DNA of 64,000 bases from the NCBI GenBank assembly GCA_039619475.1, contig CM077116.1, positions 202,143,117 through 202,207,116 on the forward strand, written 5' to 3'. Positions 1-9,765 of the stretch are shown piece by piece; position 1 is the stretch's first letter, and each line of letters opens with the position of its first letter. The position numbers were made by a program, and so were the translations under genes. This DNA comes from Icerya purchasi. Its lineage: Eukaryota > Arthropoda > Insecta > Hemiptera > Monophlebidae. The notes under the pieces were generated by a model. It was not told the origin of the DNA. It saw nothing but the letters and a program-made list of their open reading frames with translations, and made no database searches.

Positions 1-1064
1 ATGTATATTAAGCGCAATGTAGATACTACGTGAATTTCAAAATATAAATGAAACTGCACAATTCAATGATTATGATTTTCCGAGTGACATTTTTTTATTA
101 AGCTAAAAATAACAAAACTATGTATAAGTTAACATATTTTCTTATTTAATAATGCTATGTATTATAATATTTAAACAGCCGTAAATTATTATCAAAAAGA
201 AAGTTTTAAAATCTGAAAAAAATTTCTTGGTTAATTTATTAAAAAAACTAATTTCCCTCGAAGGGCTACATTTTTAATTCTTTCATTATATGTTGAACAT
301 ACTACATTTCTAGTTTTTAAGTATTGTACATTAGTTCCTGGAATTTCAGATTTTTAACACACCATTTTTTTTTCCAATGTCTTGTTACTTTGTGACTTCT
401 GACTAGACATGGATTTATCAAAATTCCATTCTTAACAAGCACCTAATAGCTAAGAGGGACCTTCCTAACAAATTTCAATTGAAATCTATTGAAATATTTC
501 TGTACCATTACTATTAATACAAATTATAAAATTTTAACCTCCTTATTTAAATAAATAAATAATAATTCTATAAATAAACAGAATTATAGGTCCACGGAAA
601 TAGAAAACCATGGTACCATCCCTAAAGACATAACCGTAAATAACTAAACGTTATAATTAGCATCCCCGGCGGGGATAGTAAACTAAATCAGTAAAAAACC
701 AACAGTTAAACGTTAAAATAAACAAAGTAAAATAGAAAGTTAATATTAATGCTACTAATATTGAACGATGTATTAGTATTTTTATCATTGCGGGTGTACC
801 GCAAGCTCTTTATGTAAAAAAAAAAAAAACTTTGTCAAATATCAGTACCAGCATCATCAATAGATTACGCAAAGCACTTTTAATTTCAAGCTTGAAAGTT
901 TGCAATTTATAGTTTGGCTCTGTTTTAGAAAATTTCGGACATTTAAATTTTTAACTAGAAAATTTGACAGAAAATACTACACCACCGCGACTCTTAATTA
1001 TTTAAATTCGGGATATTTTTAAATTACCATTTTTTAAGTCTTCATTTTTTTTTTTTAATTTTAG
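1..1064 (+). other. Last intron of the alkaline phosphatase gene (partial)
   Basis: AT-rich non-coding sequence ending in a T-rich tract and an AG at 1063-1064, directly upstream of the alkaline phosphatase exon. No other coding signal was seen on either strand. That the whole stretch is intron is inference, because its donor site lies outside the window. Confidence 0.6.
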
Positions 1065-1351
1065 TTCAAGCACGGTTTCCATACCCAGCCATGGTACCGA
1101 AAGAAATGGAGAGTCATGGCGGCGAAGACGTAGCGGTATATGCTCGCGGCCCGTGGTCACACTTATTTTCTGGAACTTACGAGCAAAATTACATTCCTAT
1201 AGCAGAAGCATTTGCAGCCAGTATTGGGCCATATTATCAACCACCCTCTAGTAAAGCCTGTTCCTATTTTTCCAACGCTAACGTATTATTACTTTCTATT
1301 CTAACTGGTTTATTCTGCCTAACGTGTGAAATTCATCTTTTGTTTTCCTAG
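1065..1351 (+). CDS. Membrane-bound alkaline phosphatase, final coding exon (partial)
   Basis: C-terminal end of an alkaline phosphatase, a secreted or GPI-anchored zinc/magnesium phosphomonoesterase. After the acceptor AG at 1063-1064 the frame reads RFPYPAMVPKEMESHGGEDV, then AVYARGPWSHLFSGTYEQNY. The ETHGGEDVA(V/I)YA(R/K)GP block, here with ESHGGEDV, is a family signature whose histidine is a zinc ligand in characterised alkaline phosphatases. The downstream HLF-G-EQ-Y-A-I-G pattern also fits. The protein ends in a Ser/Asn-rich stretch (SKACSYFSNAN) followed by about 23 hydrophobic residues, as expected for a GPI-attachment signal. The stop codon is 1349-1351. Upstream exons are outside the window. 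An alternative acceptor (AG 1069-1070) is possible; the ATG at 1091 is internal and not a start. Confidence 0.9.
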
Positions 1352-1917
1352 TGAAAATATTTTATTCCTAAAATCGTTGATCTTGAATTACGGTATACAT
1401 TTGTTATTTATAATATATTTTGCTATTTTACATTATTTCTTAAAGACAAAAAAAAAAATTACAATCAATTACTCTGTACATTGTGTTTACGTTGTATAAG
1501 CGGCCTTAATTTTCTGTAAATAGCTTTAATTAAGGAAAGAATGTATGATACATTTCGATACTAATCTTGAAAATTCGAAAGGTAGATGCATTATAAACGG
1601 ATATTGAAAATCAATTTATTAATTATAATTTACAAAAAAAACACAAAAGATGATTTAAAAAAAAAAACAAAAAAGATGATTTTAAAAAAAAAAGTAAACA
1701 AGTCTACCGAATTCCCCTTTATTAATTTTATCACTACACCCGAATTATTAGAAACAGGTATATAGAACGAAAAGAAGTTTTGACAAATAATTTTACATAC
1801 AAACTAATGTAACACGACTTTAACGAACAACAAAATATACATAAAACGATAAACACACTTTATATTTTCGTACACTTTGAAAAGAAACATTTCTCCCGCG
1901 AAAAAAAAAAAAAGCTA
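1352..1917. other. Intergenic / probable alkaline phosphatase 3' UTR
   Basis: No coding potential. AT-rich, with several A-runs (around 1448, 1650-1695 and 1901-1911). Probably the 3' UTR and downstream flank of the alkaline phosphatase gene. No polyadenylation site can be fixed from sequence alone. Confidence 0.4.
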
Positions 1918-2407
1918 AGCCTCGAGAGTTCTTTTAGAAGATATTTTGCCTCCCAGCGCCAAATCACGGGAAATACAAAATTTAATGCAAGATATGATCA
2001 ACTTAATAACTTTTGCTGTTATCCTCAATAACGCTTTGCAAGTATTTATTGAGTTATACATCCGCTGGAAAACTTTCAAGGAATAATTTAGCTGTCCCCA
2101 GTGCCGCTTTATGTAATTGTATTTCCACATAATTTTTGCATTGCTTGTGTGCATCCTTAAATCTGTAAAATGGATTCTTTATGAATGATTCCAACACCCC
2201 TCTGATGGAACTTGGATTTGGGGGAAATAAAGTATAATATTTGCAAAAGGCGCCTTTTTGGAGTGTGGAGTAAACCAACCATAGTGAATATTTTTGCAAC
2301 CACAAAAAATTAAATTTCCTCTTCAGATGCTTTGTGTTCTGGGCAAAATAATATATCTTGGAAGGCATCCAACATTTTTCAAGTAATGCTTTTTTCTTTT
2401 CAGTCAA
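1918..2407 (-). pseudogene. hAT-type transposase N-terminus (TTF/ZMYM-like zinc finger), remnant
   Basis: On the minus strand, 2407 to 2054 reads KRKFNFLWLQKYSLWLVYS followed by GAFCKYYTLF, KNPFYRFKDAHKQ and HKAALGTAKLFLESF. This matches the order of the TTF-type zinc finger found at the N-terminus of hAT transposases and ZMYM/ZNF862-like proteins (W...YPWL.YS...GAFCKYC.LF...KPF..WK.A...H). The second cysteine of the usual CKYC is a tyrosine here. A frame change then continues the family pattern to about 1918 (NKYLQSVIEDNSK ... IISCIKFCISRDLALGGK, resembling the I.FCGRQNIALRGH segment). The catalytic DDE region and hAT dimerisation domain are absent. It is a dead 5' fragment abutting the Harbinger remnant at 2440. 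Confidence 0.6.
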
Positions 2408-2439
2408 GACACTTGATTAACTTTAACATTAGAGACGTT

Positions 2440-2977
2440 TTTCTAATTAAAAGTAAGTATTTTATTATAGGCAGAAAAAAAGCTGTTCCATATGTCTCTC
2501 TTGTAGATGAAGCTTTTCCCATGCAAGAACATATAATAAAACCATATGCTGGCTCTCAAAAGAGTGGTTCAATCAACGTATTTTTAATTATAGACTATCC
2601 AGAGCCCAGAGAACAGTGGAAAATGCATTCGGAATTCTATCTATAGTACATATTTAGAGTATTACGGAAACGGATACTTTTACAACCAGATAAAGCAAAA
2701 AAAAGTTGGCTAGGCTTGTGTTTAATTACACAATTTTCTGCGCAAGAGCAAAATTTCTCGTCCCATATATACTCCCATAGGATGTCTTGGCCAAGAAAAT
2801 GGTGGAATACTAATACAACGAACATGGAGAAATGATCAGGATTAATTAACATCCCTTTTGCCTCTTCAATATATTGGCTGGAAACCTTCAATAACTGCTG
2901 TTGATATCAGAAATGAACTTGCAAAATATTTTCTTAGTGAGGAAGGACGTGTTTCACGGCAGAACATGTATGCCTAA
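2440..2977 (+). pseudogene. PIF/Harbinger (HARBI1-like) transposase, C-terminal remnant
   Basis: Fragment of a DDE transposase/nuclease of the PIF/Harbinger superfamily. The plus strand reads KKAVPYVSLVDEAFPM and KPYAGSQKSGS; DEAFP carries one catalytic Asp. After frame shifts it reads YRLSRAQRTVENAFGIL and FRVLRKRILLQPDKAKK, where the family has N-YRLSRARR-VENAFGIL and a catalytic Glu. The frame shifts again to end with TAVDIRNELAKYF and SEEGRVSRQNMYA, with a stop at 2975-2977. At least two frameshifts disable it, and its 5' half is missing, replaced by the hAT remnant. The neighbouring minus-strand MADF exon is its usual Harbinger partner. It acted in nuclear cut-and-paste transposition. 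Confidence 0.75.
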
Positions 2978-2995
2978 CGTAAATTTAATATAGTT

Positions 2996-3248
2996 TTAAA
3001 TTACCTCTTCAATGTCTTCTATATCATTTGGTTTGTTTTTATGCAACAGAAACAAGAAGCTTTTAAAAGTGAACCACTTCGTTTTATAAAATTCACTGGC
3101 TCCTGAACCACTTGGTTTATGCTCTACTTTCTGCCTTTCCCGTCTGAATGAAGCCAACAGTGACATCATTTTTTTCTTTATTTCGAAATTACTAATTTTC
3201 ATTTCCTCGCTTATTTCGGACCACGCATCTTCTTTTTTACTTTTAATC
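2996..3248 (-). CDS. MADF-domain protein exon (Harbinger accessory ORF or host gene fragment)
   Basis: Reading from 3248 down, a possible acceptor (T-tract then AG) is followed by an open frame: KSKKEDAWSEISEEM, FEIKKKMMSLLASFRRERQK, then SGSGASEFYKTKWFTFKS and FLFL, with a stop at 2996-2998. This is the second half of a MADF/Myb-SANT-like DNA-binding domain (DAW.EI......V.KK...L...F.RE..KV...SGSG....Y.pKW..F..L.FL). Harbinger elements often encode such a protein beside the transposase. Its stop is only 18 bp from the transposase stop, in tail-to-tail orientation. The N-terminal half (usual W.....YKN part) was not found upstream, so the gene is partial or broken. Confidence 0.6.
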
Positions 3249-3542
3249 TAAAAAAAACACAATTATTATTATTACTTTTAATAAATATGTTATTTTTTTA
3301 TGACTTTACTTATAGAATATCTGTAATTACTTAAAATTAAAATTACTTTTATTGATATTACATATTTTAAACAACATTACTATTTAATAACTTGCACTTT
3401 CAGTATTGAAAAATAGCTGACCAGTAGTTTTGTAACTTTCACCGTATTATTAAAGTATATGGCTATTCGTTCGTTCATTTTTCACATCGGCTTTCGTTAC
3501 AACTCGTCTTTTTTGTTGTCGATAATTCGCTATCTTATTATT

Positions 3543-4051
3543 TAACTTGAAACAAGTAGAAGAATTCCGATACCTACGTGCCCTATTTACTTCAGATGGC
3601 CGAGCTAAAAAAAAGAAATTAGATCAAGAATAGGAATGGCCAAACAAGCATTTAATAATCTACAAGCGGTATTGAGGGATCATCGGAAGCTTGGAATGCA
3701 AATTGAAACTAAGGATCAACAACTGCTACGTGATGTCAGTGCTAAAATACGGAGCAGAAACTTGGACGATGGATGCGGAATGCAAGAAAAAGCTGGATGC
3801 ATTTGGTATGTGGATGTTAGGAAAAATGATGAGAATACCATGGACGGCCAAGGTCAAAAATAAAGACGTTTTAAGCAGGTGGCAACTGACAAAATACGAT
3901 ATAGCAAAAGATGTAATCCAGAAAAAAAGGAAATACCTCGTGCAAAGACGAATCGAAATGATAGACATTGACGGGAAAAAATGCAGCGGAATAATTCAGA
4001 TAGCAAGGAACGGCGAAATATAAAAATGGTGTGAGCAATCCCCAGATTGTG
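3543..4051 (+). pseudogene. RTE-like non-LTR retrotransposon RT, C-terminal fragment
   Basis: Plus-strand frames read LKQVEEFRYL, then RIGMAKQAFNNLQAVL, then MSVLKYGAETWTMDAECKKK and LDAFGMWMLGKMMRIPWTAK with VKNKDVLSRW. This is the thumb/C-terminal end of the endonuclease-reverse transcriptase often auto-named 'craniofacial development protein 2-like' in insects (pattern RI.MAK.AF...L, Y.(S/A)V..YGAETWT, AFEMW..R+M+.I.W...V.N..VL.R). Frames change at least twice and stops intervene, so it is dead. A TGATGATAATGATGATTATT tract at 4061-4080 looks like the element's simple-repeat 3' tail. The catalytic RT core is absent (5' truncation). Confidence 0.7.
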
Positions 4052-4080
4052 ACTGCCACTTGATGATAATGATGATTATT

Positions 4081-4784
4081 TAACTCTGTTGTTCTTGTTT
4101 TTCTTCATTTCATTTGTTTTCTTATTTCTCTTTCCTCTTGTTTCTTTCCCAATTTTGCAATCTTTTCGCGTGAACTCTTGAAATAGCTCTTTTCTGAGCT
4201 TCCATCTTATTCGTATTCATTCGATTTACTCCGTAATACATATATTGCATTCGCTATTTAAATTGATTTAATTTCTTGCTTCGACAGCCTAATCATTTTC
4301 GAAATGTTTTGGTCCTTCGGAAAGTTATAACATCTTTAATCGAAACAAACTTTAAGTGTTTCATTTTTATTTTTAATAACGATTTATTGTGATCCATTTG
4401 AAATATTCTTTTAACTATTTTTTTTTTAGCAGTATTTATTTTTAATATTCTTTAAATTTTGATAAACAAAAATTTGTAGCTTTAGATAAACTATTTTTTT
4501 TTCTTTTTCTTTTTTCGTTTTTCGAAGCGAAAACTAAATATTTGGTTTTAAAAGTGGACAAAATGGCACGCGAATATATCCATGTATGTATAAGTAATGA
4601 TTACGTCGGTATTTTTAATGCACTTTTTCAATTGAAATTTATAGCTATTTCATTTACTAAATTTTCGATAAAATAATTTTAATTTGTTTTAAATAAAGAA
4701 CATAGAATGCTATTTATCGTTGAATTAAATTAATTTAACAATATATCACAGCTTGGTCATCACAAAACTTGAAAACTAAATGGT
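4081..4784. other. AT-rich intergenic stretch
   Basis: Nothing recognisable on either strand. T-rich in 4081-4550, with no reading frame of note. Confidence 0.4.
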
Positions 4785-4786
4785 AA

Positions 4787-4818
4787 CTATTTATTTATTT
4801 ATTTATTTTTATTTATTC
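4787..4818 (+). repeat. (TTTA)n tract, probable 3' tail of the minus-strand non-LTR element
   Basis: Tandem TTTA units. On the minus strand this is an AAAT-type tail about 150 bp beyond the RT reading frame that ends at 4972, as expected for the 3' terminus of a target-primed non-LTR insertion. Confidence 0.55.
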
Positions 4819-4971
4819 GTATGTCTACGGGTATCAAAAAATCAGCGAAAAAACATCATTACGATTACTAAACGCTTTAACTAATAATTAAACAGAGATC
4901 AGTATCGCATATGAATTTTCACGTGTACGTCGTCACCAACTATATGCTATATTCTTATACGTGTTATAACA

Positions 4972-6185
4972 TCAAGATTTTGTAGCCACTCTGTCGCTAG
5001 GCCCGTCAATTTGATAATCTCTTCCGAACAAACCCACCAAAGCTCGCTTCCGACATTCCTTCAGCATATGATGCATTGTCTGTTCCATCTCACCACAGTC
5101 ACATGTCGCTTCATTTTCAAATCCGTATCTTTTCATCATTTTCCCGCACCTTCCATGTTCCGTTCGAAAGCGGTTCAACCTTGTCCAGATGATCCTTGGT
5201 AGGTCAAAGCCTAGTGGCTTGTCATCTGGATTGGGAACGATCCCTCTTCTGTCTGAATTGTTCTGATTCCATTTCTTTCTCCACTCCTGAATCCCATTAA
5301 AATTCTCGGCGACTAGTTTTGCTGTAGTTTTATGCACAGGCTTTCTGGATTTTAAGCGCACCGTTGCGTCCGTGTCCTGATGTATTGGCAGGTCTATATT
5401 TTCCTTATATTTAATCCATTTTTTAATCGCAGCTTCTTTTCGCCGTAACTCTGAAGGCATGATGTTGCTCAGTACTGGTAACCATGCTACTGGAGTGGAT
5501 CTCAAGGTGCCTGTTATTATTCTCATGACTGAGTTTAGTTCAACGTCGATTTTGTTGACGTGAGCACTATTCAGCCACACTGGGGCTGCGTATTCGGCAG
5601 CTGAGGAAACCAAAGCCAGAGCGGAAGTTCGTAATGTTGTTGTAGGTGCTCCCCAAGTTGTTCCTGCTATTTTATGAATTATGTTTACTCTTGTGCGTAC
5701 TTTGGCAACTGTGTTTTCGATATGTTTTCGATACGCTAACTGCCGATCCAAAGTGACACCCGAGTATTTCGGGGTGTCCTCATGCTTTAATTAATGTTCA
5801 TCGACCGTTACGTTAATTTTGCTTTTCGCCATTCGGTTGTTTAAGTGAAAGCATGATACCACAGTTTTCTCTTTATTTAGTTGCAATCGCCATTGTTTAA
5901 AGTACTCAGATAATGTATGTAGGTCTTCCGTGAGTGTAGCTTCTGTGGTATTTATTTTATTGTTCTGTGTGGCTAATGCTAAATCGTCTGCATATATGAA
6001 TTTCCGAGATGCAGTTGTTGGTAAATCTGATATATATATATAAATTAAAAAGTAATGGGGATAACACTGACCCCTGCGGGAGACCGTTATTTAATATTCT
6101 CTAATTGCTTTCTTTCCCCGCCACAATGACCGTAAATCTTCGACTGTTTAGCATCTCGTTAATTAGTCTATATATGCTTTTGCAC
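4972..6185 (-). pseudogene. Jockey-like non-LTR retrotransposon reverse transcriptase, 5'-truncated
   Basis: Read on the minus strand from 6185: YRLINEML.-like start, SRRFTVIVAGKES, NGLPQGSVLSPLLFNLYI (RT motif B), KFIYADDLALATQNNK (catalytic YADD, motif C), LSEYFKQWRLQLNKEKT (motif D), then a long intact stretch (5751-4972, 259 residues). That stretch holds LDRQLAYRKHIEN, RTSALALVSSAAEYAAPVWL, HGRCGKMMKRYGFE and a Cys/His cluster CDCGEMEQTMHHMLKEC typical of jockey-clade ORF2 C-termini. A stop and a small shift near 5790-5800 and a TA-rich insertion near 6035 break the frame. The endonuclease and RT fingers are missing. It copied RNA into DNA by target-primed reverse transcription. Dead copy. 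Confidence 0.85.
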
Positions 6186-7429
6186 GGAATTAATTTTTGT
6201 TAATTGAAAACTTAATATCCGAACTGAATATTCGCAAGGAGTATGTTGAGAAATTTCTTCACGAACGTTAAGTCTATTTTTTTATAGGTGATATAAGAAT
6301 ACAAACTAAAAAATTAAAAAAACAGTTTTAACTAATTTATAATAAAATTAGTTTTTAAAAAGGCTAAAATTACTGTCCTTTTATAGTACGAACGGTAACT
6401 TATCTAACAGTATGCATAAAAGTAAATTTAAAATAATTATACTCATTATTTTGAAAACAGTAAACTTACTTTTTTTTTTGTGTCGCTATTTCAAAAAACC
6501 TAAAGGTTGATTAAATATTTTATTGCAATAACAAAATATTGAAAATTTTAAACAAGCGCTTATTTATTATTATTTTTTATTGCAATCTAAAAATAAAAAG
6601 TACATTATCTCAATGTATTGAACCAAGCATGAGCACAAATTTAAAATTTCATATTCCTTCTCTTAAAATTATTAATTTCGTGTACTCATCAAACAACACT
6701 TAACATGAAAAATAAATTGACCTCAATATTTAAAAAAAAAATAATTTAAGCTCACACTGTAAATGATTATAATTCTATATTTTTACTTAAACTAATTTGT
6801 ACAAATTATTAACTTTATCAATAAAGTTGTAAGCAGATATTTAAAACTTGATTTTAAAAGTTTATTTATTTGGAATAATTTGTCCACAAACTTAAGTACA
6901 ATTAGAAACGTCTTAACTGTAACAACTAACAAGTAGCAGTTGCTGCCTCACAGTCATTATACATTAACTTTATCATTAAAATTGTAAGCAGCTATTTAAA
7001 ACCTGATTCTTAGTTACTTATTTTGAATAATTATATTTCCCATCACTGACTTGAACTACATTTTTCAGAAATGTATTTAAAAAAGAGAAGGTGAACCTTT
7101 AACCATTATAATTATAAAATATATTTAAACTTACTGGAATATATGTGTCTACTATATATACACATGTATTCCATATATTCACTCCAGTGTGTTTTATGTT
7201 TTCACTAAGTTAGTTTTAGCTGATGATGGGTTATGCCCGAAAACGTTTCTAATTAAGGTATTTATCTAATTTATTTTTATAAATTATTTTGCCCTTATTG
7301 TTTGTTATTAAAGTTTGTTTTATTATACCAAATCATTCGTCCATTCAATTTCGTCAAATAATAAAGGAAAAAAAATTTGTAAACAATTAACTCAACCGTC
7401 ATTAATTCAAATGTGAATACAGCGAGCAA
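6186..7429. other. AT-rich intergenic stretch with one ribozyme-like motif
   Basis: No coding frame. It contains a hairpin at 7136-7172 (GGAATATATGTGT pairing with a copy ending in ATGTATTCC) and the hammerhead/Penelope-end-like motif at 7216-7252, listed separately. Confidence 0.4.
7216..7252 (+). ncRNA. Hammerhead ribozyme-like / Penelope-end-like motif (putative)
   Basis: The order is TTAG, then CTGATGA (hammerhead core box), a short stem-loop GGGTTATGCCC, then GAAA (second core box), a minimal AACGTT segment and CTAA, which pairs with the first TTAG. This is the layout of the minimal hammerhead ribozymes known from Penelope-like elements. Weak points: an extra T next to stem II, a two-to-three-bp stem III, and no adjacent RT. 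Activity is unproven; the call rests on motif order only. Confidence 0.3.
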
Positions 7430-7625
7430 TAAGGGAATAAAATCTCGTCCCAATCGAACGAGCAAGACCGCAATCTATTCTTTGAAGTATCGCCCTCGGA
7501 ACGATCATCGCAGAGCGCGAGCAAATGTTCACTCATGATCTATGCAATACGTTCACATTGCGCGATCATTCAGGAGAAAACGTCAAGATCGGGTTTTTAC
7601 TCGCTCGCCCAAAAGTGACCCAGCC
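7430..7625. mobile_element. Diverged copy of the GCGAGCAAG short inverted-repeat element
   Basis: Shares with 8140-8328 the core ACGTTCA(C/T)A(T/C)TGCGCGATCATT, then AGAAAACGTCAA, the AGGTTTTT/GGGTTTTT segment and GCGAGCAA/CTCGCTCG ends. It lacks the clear GGTGGGTTT termini. Probably an older, eroded copy of the same non-autonomous element. Confidence 0.45.
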
Positions 7626-8139
7626 ATGCTTTTATTAATTCATTTTAGCATTATTTTGTTCATTCATTTTTCCAATTTATATGTCTAGGTTTCATTTTGT
7701 AATCATTAATAAAACTGCGTAATTTTTACTTCAATTATAAATACTAAAGTGAAGATTTTGAATAATGAAATCAAAATACCAAACAGTTATTTATTTCATT
7801 TACACGTTCAATAAAATTAGACATGATGGTAAATTTATTTGAACGTTGATCATGTAATATTAACATCATTTTTATCATTTTTCAGTGTTTTTGTTTGTTA
7901 ATTTGATAATAAATGGAGGTAGAAAGTATTCAATTTAGTGGTAACACTTATATTTAAGGTTGATCAAGAAGTAAATTAATTAAATTCATTTACCATAGTA
8001 TGAAACAAATTGAAAACAAGTAAAGTTAAAATAAATTTACAATTTACATAGGGATTTTAAGCATTACACCAATTAGGGTTATTATGAAATTTGATCAAAT
8101 GATACTTTATGAATTTTAAATTTAGTTTTATTTTATGTA
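7626..8139. other. AT-rich spacer
   Basis: No gene or repeat signature seen between the two short inverted-repeat element copies. Confidence 0.35.
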
Positions 8140-8328
8140 AAGGTGGGTTTACACAGAGCGAGCAAGAACAAAAATATGACCTTGAAAATTTATGCTCCCT
8201 AATGTTCTCTGTTGTTCACGAGTAAATTGCTCTCTAAAATACGTTCATACTGCGCGATCATTTGACAGAAAACGTCAAAGTCAGGTTTTTGCTCTTGCTC
8301 GCTTAGCCGGGGTGAAAAACCCACCTTA
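8140..8328. mobile_element. MITE-like element with GGTGGGTTT...GCGAGCAAG inverted ends
   Basis: The left end reads AAGGTGGGTTT, then AGCGAGCAAGAACAAAA. The right end, reverse-complemented, reads AAGGTGGGTTT, then AAGCGAGCAAGAGCAAAA, with a few extra bases between the blocks. Length is about 190 bp with no coding capacity, as in non-autonomous DNA transposons. The A/T-rich flanks (TTTTATGT on both sides when inverted) may be part of longer terminal repeats, so the exact ends and target duplication are uncertain. Confidence 0.55.
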
Positions 8329-8996
8329 ACATAAAAATATTTCAATGTAGAAAAATAGCGCTGGGTTTGCAAATGTAATTTTCATATTACATACATATTG
8401 CTATATTTTAAAATGTTTGTGAAATTTATTAATACTTCGACTGATCTGAAAAATTTTAAATAAATCAGAAGTAATGCTCAGTTATCAGGTGCTAGAATAT
8501 TTCATTTTTATGTTATTATTTAAAAAATTAACTATGTGAATACAAAAAACTGAATACACATTGACTATTATGTTTTCATTAAAATTGTCTGGCCTGGTAA
8601 TTAGTTTTTCTCGTTCATATATTTTTTGCACGTTCTCCAGATAGTTTATTTTCCAATCCATCAACATTTTTTTTAACATTATAAATGTTTTTCACTGCTA
8701 ATCCACATGCAGCAGCAGAGCTTTTTTTACTTGTTTAAAATTAAAATTTTTTAACAATATTTGGGTTATCAGCTAAATTCTGGGAAAACTTATAAACATT
8801 TGCAATTATTATTTTACTTTACTTACTTAAGTATTTTATACCTGTTTTTGTTTTTGAATTTGATAGAATGACCAATACTTCAATACTACTGCCGGTCTTA
8901 TTTTTTTTTTTTTGTCAGATGTTAAATAAGTAAAACAAGTTAAAATCTATTACTAGTATAAACAAGAGTCCGAGAAAGACTATTTCTAGAAGAATG
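8329..8996. other. AT-rich spacer upstream of the LTR retrotransposon
   Basis: No recognised gene. Several short open frames without family resemblance. It ends in AATG (8993-8996), the left copy of the target duplication of the LTR element. Confidence 0.35.
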
Positions 8997-9422
8997 TGTG
9001 GAGATGATGAAATATAATAATTTCTTTAATAAAAATATTTTATTATTTAGAAATAAGCGTTATTAAAAATTATCAACCATTATTTTTATATTCTATTTTT
9101 TATATATTAAAAATATTAATTTTAATCGGTGAAATATTAATACTCGAATAGGCGAGTAACAGTGTTCACACAACTCGACCGAATAATTCCAGGAAAACTA
9201 TCTTCTCTTTGTTCTATTAGGCGAATAAAATGTCGGATTACTCGGTTTTTTTTTAAAGATGAAAATGCATTTCTTTTACGATATTTCAATGATTATACAT
9301 ATTTTAATATGCACGAATTGATAAAAATTAATTGTGTCAATAAATTCTGTTTATTTTATAAAAATATTCCTGTTCAATTTATTGTTCGCATTAAAAATGT
9401 CTGGAGCAAACGAGCTCCAACA
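8997..9422 (+). repeat. 5' LTR
   Basis: Begins TGTGGAGATGATG and ends GAGCTCCAACA, so the usual TG...CA termini are present. Near-identical to 15464-15903, with scattered substitutions and a 14-bp length difference around 9226. AT-rich, with AATAAA-type signals inside. Confidence 0.9.
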
Positions 9423-9425
9423 TAT

Positions 9426-9443
9426 TGGTGACCCCGACGTGAT
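9426..9443 (+). promoter_or_regulatory. Primer-binding site, tRNA-Trp type
   Basis: TGGTGACCCCGACGTGAT lies 3 bp after the 5' LTR. It is complementary to a 3' tRNA end ATCACGTCGGGGTCA plus CCA, which matches animal tRNA-Trp as I recall it. Minus-strand DNA synthesis of the element would start here. Confidence 0.75.
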
Positions 9444-9765
9444 CAGAAAAGTGTTCGCATTTTATGTTAGCCTATACAGCATAAGCTGCTAAAACAATAA
9501 TCCACAAACTTATCTACCAACTATGATTTCGACACGTCAAATTTCAAACTGTTACGTTTACTGAAAATTATTTGAATCAACTTTTCGATTTGTTTCACAT
9601 TTGAGCCATTCCGTACGCTCGTGGCTGACAAAGAATTCAATTTTAAAATACAGTATCGAAAAAAAAAAATATGTAAAAAAAACATTTATCAACGATGGAA
9701 GTCCAAAGTTCCTCGTAAGTGATAGCTCAATTTCTGGACCAACAATAGTGCAGCAGAATCGAATT

